DNA from: Bacteroidaceae bacterium
GTDB lineage: Bacteria; Bacteroidota; Bacteroidia; Bacteroidales; Bacteroidaceae
DNA: 11,425 nucleotides
Direction of reading: 5' to 3'
Assembly: GCA_017557475.1 (NCBI GenBank)
Contig: JAFYYO010000301.1
Coordinates: forward strand, 1-11,425
Under the pieces are notes generated by a model, which ran no database searches, was not told where the DNA came from, and saw nothing but the letters and a program-made list of their open reading frames with translations. Positions 6,915 through 11,425 of the stretch are shown here, piece by piece. A program made the position numbers and the translations under genes. Within the stretch, counting starts at the first letter, position 1. Every line of letters begins with the position of its first letter.

Positions 6915-7134
6915 AAGACTAGACGTGCCTAGTTGGCAAACTAGACGTGGCTAATTTACAAACTAGGCGTGGCTAATTTACAAACTAGGCGTGGCGTGTC
7001 CTCAAACATAACGTGGAATGATGGAAATCATAACGTGTTATGTTCGCAATCATAACGTGCGTCGTTGCCAATCATAACGTGCGTCGTTGCCAATCATAAC
7101 GTGCGTCGTTGGCGAACGACACGTGGACTTTTTT
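6915..7134. repeat. Ten-unit tandem array with exact 22-base period and CGTG core
   Basis: This array fills most of the 395-base gene-free gap after the tRNA. Units start at 6915, 6937, 6959, 6981, 7003, 7025, 7047, 7069, 7091 and 7113, with no insertion or deletion. CGTG occupies unit positions 10-13 in all ten, with A or G at position 9. The first 13 bases are conserved in two types: CAAACTAGRCGTG in units 2-4, and a CATAACGTG type in units 5-9 (units 7 and 8 are identical, unit 9 differs in its last base). Positions 14-22 vary. Unit 1 resembles the first type; unit 10 diverges (CGACACGTG). Since 22 is not a multiple of 3 and no convincing frame spans it, the array is non-coding. It ends 30 bases before the -33 box of the next gene. 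Function unknown. Confidence 0.85.
7099..7134 (+). terminator. Hairpin plus T-run at the end of the 22-base array
   Basis: GTCGTT (7105-7110) and AACGAC (7115-7120) are perfect complements around GGCG. Allowing a 2-base bulge, the stem extends by ACGT on both sides. GGAC and then a run of six T follow. The shape resembles an intrinsic terminator for plus-strand transcription from the array, but no gene needs one here, so the assignment is tentative. Confidence 0.35.
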
Positions 7135-7164
7135 CTTAAAGAACACACATTTCTGTGCAAAACC

Positions 7165-7197
7165 TTTGCGATAATCAAGAAAATAACGCTATCTTTG
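7165..7197 (+). promoter_or_regulatory. Promoter of the small secreted-protein gene
   Basis: TTTG (7165-7168) and TATCTTTG (7190-7197), separated by 21 bases, are an excellent Bacteroidetes promoter pair. Transcription should start near 7203, leaving a leader of about 30 bases that is A-rich (GAAACAACAAC before the ATG) and has no Shine-Dalgarno sequence. Confidence 0.75.
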
Positions 7198-7232
7198 CAT
7201 CGACAACAACGAAACCTTAACGAAACAACAAC

Positions 7233-7601
7233 ATGAAGAAACTGCTATTCATCCTCATGATGCTGACCGCCTCGAGCAGCCTTAAAGCCCAGAGCATCAG
7301 CTATATAGAGACAACAAAGGCCTGGTATTACATCTACGACCAGTCGGGAAAGAAGATTAAGACAATCAGTACCAGCCAGGGAAAACTGGTGGGATACAGC
7401 TCTACATTCTACATTATCAAGCAAGGCTCTGCCTTCTATGTTACCTACGACCCTACTGGGCGACGCCTTCATTGCTTTGGTGCAAACGTTGTAGGCGAGG
7501 TCCTCTCTGCTAGCGGCGACACCTTCACAAGCCGATTAGGCTCGTGGATCTACACTTGGAGCAAGGACGGAAAGAAGATAAGCACGCGTTCAGCAAACTG
7601 A
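7233..7601 (+). CDS. Small secreted protein of three 37-residue beta-rich repeats, function unknown
   Basis: A 122-residue protein that I cannot assign to a named family. Residues 1-20 are a clear signal peptide (basic KK, hydrophobic LLFILMM core, cleavage after KAQ), so the mature part of about 102 residues is exported. It has no lipobox cysteine. The mature part holds three copies of an aromatic-strand-turn unit: WYYIYDQSGKKIKTIS (31-46), FYVTYDPTGRRLHCFG (68-83) and WIYTWSKDGKKISTRS (105-120). The turn glycines G39, G76 and G113 are exactly 37 residues apart, each followed by two basic residues and I or L. The pattern recalls YD/WG-type beta-hairpin repeats or propeller blades, but three copies would not close a propeller. 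It has its own strong promoter and terminator and stands alone next to the 22-base array. It is surely a real gene; its role is open. Confidence 0.85.
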   Translation: MKKLLFILMMLTASSSLKAQSISYIETTKAWYYIYDQSGKKIKTISTSQGKLVGYSSTFYIIKQGSAFYVTYDPTGRRLHCFGANVVGEVLSASGDTFTSRLGSWIYTWSKDGKKISTRSAN

Positions 7602-7637
7602 AAACCTGCATCTTTCCTGCATTTTGAGCAACAAAAC

Positions 7638-7670
7638 AGGGGAACCTCACAACGGGTTCCCCTATTCTTT
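7638..7670 (+). terminator. Terminator between the two convergent genes
   Basis: AGGGGAACC (7638-7646) and GGTTCCCCT (7655-7663) form a perfect 9-bp stem with an 8-base loop, followed by ATTCTTTGTTTG. On the other strand the stem is followed by GTTTTGTTG, so it may also serve the convergent glycosidase gene ending at 7694. Confidence 0.8.
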
Positions 7671-7693
7671 GTTTGTAAAATTTGCGATCTCTC

Positions 7694-9811
7694 TTAGTTC
7701 CTCGTGATTTTCAGGCGTTGGTTGCCGACCTGAAGAATGTATTGTCCAGGCAGGACTCTCATGGCGTTCGACTTCACATCCCACCATTCGAAAGCACTTT
7801 CAGGCAAAGGAATGCTGACTGTCTTGCTGCTTCCTGCGGGTACATCGACACGTTGGAAAGCTCGAAGCGTGCGGATTGGGCCATCTGTGTCGCCTACCTT
7901 TGTAATATACACGAGCACCGTCTCTGTGCCATCAAGCTTACTCTTATTGCTGACAGAAAGAGTCAAATTGCCGTTTGCGAAACTGGCCTTTCCATAAGCG
8001 AACTTGCTGTAACTGAGGCCGTAACCAAACGGATAAAGCGGCTCGCCACGGAAGAAACGATAGGTATGCCCTTCCATATTGTAATCTTCGAAGTCTGGCA
8101 ATTGATCCACATTACGATAGAACGTGACGGGCAACTTGCCACTCGGATTGACGCGACCAAAGATGACCTCAGCCAAAGCCTGTCCACCAGCCTGACCACC
8201 ATACCAAGCCTGCAGGATGGCATCAGTCGATTGCTGCTCAGGAACCAGTCCAATCGCACTACCAGAGCAGTTTGCAAGGATGACTTTCTTGCCTGCCTTG
8301 TGGAGAGCAGCAAGGATATCGCGTTGAGATTGCGGCAGTTCTATCATCGTACGGTCGCCTCCTTTGAAGCCATCTTCCTTGACTTCCATCTCTTCTCCCT
8401 CGAGTCGTGGAGAGATACCACCGCAGAAGATGACAATCTGAGCATCCTTTGCAGCCTCAACTTGCTGCTGAACATCCCTCTTCCAAGGAATTAAAGTTGC
8501 TGACGGATTGATAGCCTTGATGCCTTCTGCCAAGGTGATTGTGTGAAGCGGGAAGCCGTTGTAGTTGCCCCACATCATCGTACTATCCGCAGCATTCGGG
8601 CCCATAATGTAGAGACCTTGTGTGCCATTTTCAGAAAGAGGCAGAGTGTTCTTCTCATTTCTCAGCAGAACGATACTCTTACGGGCAGCTTCAAGTGCCA
8701 AATCAGCGAACTCTTGGCAGCAAAGACGGCTGTCGGGAATCCTGTTCCAAGGGTTGAGATGCGGGTCGTCGAAGTCGCCCAAACGGAAACGAGCCTCGAG
8801 CAAACGGCAAAGACTCCTGTCGATGGTCTCTTCCTTGATGCGTCCTTCTTTAACGCCATCCTTAAGGCTGCCGAAAGTTTCGCCGCATTCCACATCGGTT
8901 CCTGCAAGGACAGCCTCACTCACAGCCGCAGTCTTGCTCTCGCTATACCCGTGTCTGTTGTTTTTCCAAAAGTCGTCCACAGCCCAACAATCGCTGGTTA
9001 CCAATCCCTCGAAGCCCCATTCTTCGCGCAATATTTGCTGGAGCAGACGATCACTTCCGCAACAAGGCTTACCCTCGAAACGATTGTAAGCACACATTAT
9101 CTCTGCAACTTTCGCCTCTTTCACAAGGGCTCGGAAAGCATAAAGATAGGTCTCGTGAAGGTCACGAAGCTTGATGTTCTCAGCATTAAAACGGTGACGG
9201 CTCCACTCTGGACCACTATGAACGGCATAATGCTTTGCGCAAGCCAACAACTTCTGATAATGAGAATCCATCGGACCTTGTAGTCCGCGAACCACACTCT
9301 TACCCATAACGGCCGTCAGGTACGGGTCTTCGCCGTAGGTTTCCTGCCCTCTACCCCATCGCGGATCACGGAAAATGTTGATGTTAGGCGTCCAGAAAGA
9401 GAGACCATGATACATCTCTCTTTGTGTTCCAAGACGGTGTGCCTGATTATGTTTCACACGAGCCTCATCGCTGACGGCTGTGAAAACGCGCTCAACAAGC
9501 AAGGTGTCGAACGTCGCAGCCATTCCCATCGTGATTGGGAATACAGTAGCATGACCATTACGACCCACGCCATGAAGGGCCTCGCTCCACCATTGGAAGA
9601 CAGGAACTCCGAGCCTCTCGACCGGTTTTGAAAAGTGCATCATGAGCCCCACCTTTTCCTCCAACCTCAGTCTTTTGCAGAGATCTTGGGCTCTTTCCTT
9701 AGGACTGAGCTCTGGGTTCTGGTAGGGATACTGCTGAGCCTGCACGGTATAAGAAGCCGCACTCAACAAAATAAACAGAAATAAGCGATGAAATGAACGT
9801 TTCTTTTGCAT
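7694..9811 (-). CDS. Glycoside hydrolase family 3, beta-xylosidase type, secreted
   Basis: A 705-residue exported enzyme. I chose the ATG at 9811 because MQKKRSFHRLFLFILL...VQAQQ is a complete signal peptide (cleavage near residue 26) and sits just after a promoter. The 39 extra in-frame codons up to 9928 run through promoter DNA. The GH3 N-terminal barrel shows SEALHGVG (76-83), FWTPNINIFRDPRWGRGQE (139-157), KHY (193-195) and the nucleophile motif VTSDCWAVDDFW (271-282, D274). The C-terminal alpha/beta domain holds EGEEM...GGDR (471-486), likely containing the acid/base glutamate, and WYGGQAGGQALAEVIFGRVN (536-555). A fibronectin-III-like domain closes the protein. The signature is that of Bacteroidetes xylan beta-xylosidases, which release sugars from the non-reducing ends of oligosaccharides; arabinosidase or glucosidase activity is possible. 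There is no PA14 insert, so it is a compact form. It diverges from an outer-membrane receptor gene. Confidence 0.92.
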   Translation of the reverse strand: MQKKRSFHRLFLFILLSAASYTVQAQQYPYQNPELSPKERAQDLCKRLRLEEKVGLMMHFSKPVERLGVPVFQWWSEALHGVGRNGHATVFPITMGMAATFDTLLVERVFTAVSDEARVKHNQAHRLGTQREMYHGLSFWTPNINIFRDPRWGRGQETYGEDPYLTAVMGKSVVRGLQGPMDSHYQKLLACAKHYAVHSGPEWSRHRFNAENIKLRDLHETYLYAFRALVKEAKVAEIMCAYNRFEGKPCCGSDRLLQQILREEWGFEGLVTSDCWAVDDFWKNNRHGYSESKTAAVSEAVLAGTDVECGETFGSLKDGVKEGRIKEETIDRSLCRLLEARFRLGDFDDPHLNPWNRIPDSRLCCQEFADLALEAARKSIVLLRNEKNTLPLSENGTQGLYIMGPNAADSTMMWGNYNGFPLHTITLAEGIKAINPSATLIPWKRDVQQQVEAAKDAQIVIFCGGISPRLEGEEMEVKEDGFKGGDRTMIELPQSQRDILAALHKAGKKVILANCSGSAIGLVPEQQSTDAILQAWYGGQAGGQALAEVIFGRVNPSGKLPVTFYRNVDQLPDFEDYNMEGHTYRFFRGEPLYPFGYGLSYSKFAYGKASFANGNLTLSVSNKSKLDGTETVLVYITKVGDTDGPIRTLRAFQRVDVPAGSSKTVSIPLPESAFEWWDVKSNAMRVLPGQYILQVGNQRLKITRN

Positions 9812-9829
9812 GGTTGTATGTTTTTTCTG

Positions 9830-9861
9830 CAAATATAGGATTAATTTCTCAAAATGCAATA
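9830..9861 (-). promoter_or_regulatory. Promoter of the GH3 gene
   Basis: On the minus strand TATTG (9857-9861) and TATATTTG (9830-9837), 19 bases apart, match the Bacteroidetes boxes. The -7 box ends 18 bases before the ATG at 9811, which supports that start over the upstream one. Confidence 0.65.
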
Positions 9862-9880
9862 ATAATACAAGAGAAATGTG

Positions 9881-9888
9881 TAAATTTG
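9881..9888 (+). promoter_or_regulatory. Promoter -7 box of the outer-membrane receptor gene
   Basis: TAAATTTG fits TAnnTTTG exactly, with no clear -33 box. A Shine-Dalgarno-like AGGAA (9906-9910) follows, 7 bases before the ATG. The promoter lies back to back with the GH3 promoter, about 45 bases between the -7 boxes. Confidence 0.5.
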
Positions 9889-9917
9889 CAAAGTAGTAGG
9901 TAAAAAGGAACCATTTT

Positions 9918-11425
9918 ATGGCACGCATCCAGCCGAAGTTGCTGCTTTGTTTGCTCTTTCTGCAGGCAATAAGTCTGAAGGCTCAACAAAAGTCAGAGTT
10001 GAGCGACTCGACTTTGATGCAGGAAGTAAGCATTAACGGACAAAGGCAACGCATCAGTTATCGCCTGGACAGGCAGAGAATCGATGCTGGGCAAGTGCTT
10101 ACGGCTCAAGGCGGAACGGCTTTCGATGTGCTGAGAGCTGTGCCTGGAGTCGTTGTAGATGCTGATGGAAGCCTCTCTTTTCGTGGCAGTCAGGAGTTTC
10201 TCGTCTATGTGGACGGCAAGCCTTCGCCTCTTTCAGGCACAGAAGCCCTGCAGATGATTGGCGCGGCAAGCATTAAGGACATCGAGATTCTCACTACTCC
10301 GTCTGCCAAATACAAGACCGATGGAGATGTGGGCATCATCAATATCGTCACAAAACGAAGTGAGACGGAAGGTTGGGACGTTAGTGTAAACGGAACTGCC
10401 TCCACTTGGAGAACACTTTCGCTCGACACAAAAATCAACTACAGAACGGGTCACCATAATATATATGTAGGGGGACAAGGCTCGGACATTCACAACAAGA
10501 GCGATTTCGAACAAGAGAAAACCACATCGGCTAAAGGCGTTTCTGTGACTTCTTTTGCTGATGGCACACGCTTTCGCGACTTCCGAACTTATATCGGGCA
10601 AGGCGGTTATGAGTTCAACGATGGCTGGCATCGGCTCAACATCGACCTGCAAGGTGGAAGAACAATCAATCCGAGAGGCGGCGATATGACCTACCTTACG
10701 AACCTCTCCCCCGACCTCCTTGACAGTCACGACCGCTATAAGTTGACGAAAAAACTCTTCCAAACGGCCATCGATTACACTTGGAAACTTAACGAGAGAG
10801 GCGATGAAATCAACATCAACAATCGTTTCCGCTATGATCGCTTCTCGGAAGAATATACTGAGAGCAATATGTTCGACCCGAATGGAGCGCGACAGGAAGG
10901 CACTCGAGGCTACGAAACCGAGCATCATTGGGATTGCGACGGAGCTCTTTCCTATAAGCTTCACTACCGACAAACAGGCATTCTCGAGGTCGGATATCAA
11001 TACACAACCTATAGCGAGCACGGCGATTACCGCATTTGTTACTGGGATTTGCCCAAGCAAGAGTTTGTTTGGCAGGATGACCTCTATGCGCCTTTCTATT
11101 ATCGAAGGCAAACGCATAGCCCTTATGTTCAGGTGAACGACCGCATCGGGCCTTTCCAATTCGATGCTGGTCTCCGCATAGATAATGTCATAGACGAGAT
11201 GGATTTGCCCACCATTACCAGTCGTTATAAGAAATATACCGAGCTTTATCCGTCAACGCATCTGGCTTATACGACCAACAAAGCAGGTACTTTCACGCTT
11301 GGTTACTCGCGAAGGACGAACCGTCCAGGCATTTGGAAACTCGAGCCCTACATTACTTATGAGGACTATCACACGAGAATCATCGGCAATCCTGACCTCA
11401 AGTCGGAGTACATTCACTCGATGGA
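9918..11425 (+). CDS. TonB-dependent-receptor-like outer membrane beta-barrel protein (PF14905 type), 3' end cut
   Basis: The frame stays open from the ATG at 9918 to the window end, 502 visible residues. The start is supported by AGGAA just upstream and by a signal peptide (residues 1-23, PKLLLCLLFLQA then KAQ). Residues about 55-147 are a TonB-receptor plug domain: FDVLRAVPGVVVDADG, FLVYVDGKP, IKDIEILTTPSAKYKTDG and GIINIVTKR. From about 150 on, alternating aromatic strands form the barrel. YSRRTNRPGIWKLEP followed by GNPDLKSEYIHS at the visible end is the hallmark of the outer membrane protein beta-barrel family PF14905. Unlike many relatives it has no N-terminal carboxypeptidase-regulatory-like domain. 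It is not SusC and no SusD gene is seen. The family sits in the outer membrane; the substrate is unknown. It is divergent from the GH3 gene, 106 bases apart. Confidence 0.9.
   Translation, partial: MARIQPKLLLCLLFLQAISLKAQQKSELSDSTLMQEVSINGQRQRISYRLDRQRIDAGQVLTAQGGTAFDVLRAVPGVVVDADGSLSFRGSQEFLVYVDGKPSPLSGTEALQMIGAASIKDIEILTTPSAKYKTDGDVGIINIVTKRSETEGWDVSVNGTASTWRTLSLDTKINYRTGHHNIYVGGQGSDIHNKSDFEQEKTTSAKGVSVTSFADGTRFRDFRTYIGQGGYEFNDGWHRLNIDLQGGRTINPRGGDMTYLTNLSPDLLDSHDRYKLTKKLFQTAIDYTWKLNERGDEININNRFRYDRFSEEYTESNMFDPNGARQEGTRGYETEHHWDCDGALSYKLHYRQTGILEVGYQYTTYSEHGDYRICYWDLPKQEFVWQDDLYAPFYYRRQTHSPYVQVNDRIGPFQFDAGLRIDNVIDEMDLPTITSRYKKYTELYPSTHLAYTTNKAGTFTLGYSRRTNRPGIWKLEPYITYEDYHTRIIGNPDLKSEYIHSM

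Noticed and set aside
6741..6932. Small open frame across the tRNA
   Set aside because: It runs through the tRNA and its terminator; the RNA gene explains the sequence.
6915..7134. CRISPR array
   Set aside because: The conserved part is only about 13 bases, spacers would be 9 bases and partly identical, the repeats drift between units, and no cas genes are nearby.
7682..9283. Plus-strand open frames opposite the GH3 gene (7682-8494, 8543-9283)
   Set aside because: These are shadows of a well-conserved enzyme on the other strand.
9812..9928. N-terminal extension of the GH3 protein from an ATG at 9928
   Set aside because: It would overlap the start of the divergent receptor gene and its codons run through both -7 boxes. 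A complete signal peptide starts at 9811.
10233..11159. Open frame of 308 codons on the minus strand
   Set aside because: It lies antisense to the receptor gene, whose plug and barrel motifs are unmistakable. Its translation resembles no known protein.

Overview
The window reads as chromosomal DNA of a member of the Bacteroidales, most like Prevotellaceae. Evidence for this: five genes or gene starts are preceded by the Bacteroidetes -7 box TAnnTTTG, several of them with a TTG-type -33 element 19-21 bases upstream. Leaders are A-rich and mostly lack a Shine-Dalgarno sequence. The gene families (Bacteroidetes-type TamB, PF14905 outer-membrane receptor, xylosidase-type GH3) are typical of the phylum. 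There is no sign of a phage, insertion sequence, CRISPR array or integration site.

Left part (1-6581, all minus strand, read from right to left): a TetR-type regulator, a FabG-type 3-oxoacyl-ACP reductase, an RluA-type pseudouridine synthase and a very long TamB/AsmA-like envelope protein whose last part lies beyond base 1. FabG and RluA are 25 bases apart and look co-transcribed. The TetR gene and tamB each have their own recognisable promoter. Three of the gaps contain conspicuous inverted repeats. Fatty-acid synthesis (FabG) next to an inner-to-outer-membrane bridge protein (TamB) under a TetR neighbour suggests an envelope-lipid theme, but that link is inference.

Middle part (6582-7693): a plus-strand initiator tRNA(fMet) with its own promoter and a strong UUCG-loop terminator. 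Next comes a 220-base array of ten units with an exact 22-base period, each carrying the core CGTG at the same offset. A well-formed promoter then drives a small secreted protein of 122 residues built from three 37-residue beta-rich repeats. A 9-bp hairpin terminator separates this gene from the convergent gene to its right.

Right part (7694-11425): a periplasmic or secreted GH3 glycosidase of the beta-xylosidase type (minus strand) and, divergent from it across 106 bases with back-to-back promoters, a PF14905-type TonB-dependent-receptor-like outer membrane protein that runs off the right edge.

Most genes belong to known families. The least explained items are the 22-base array and the repeat-built secreted protein beside it.
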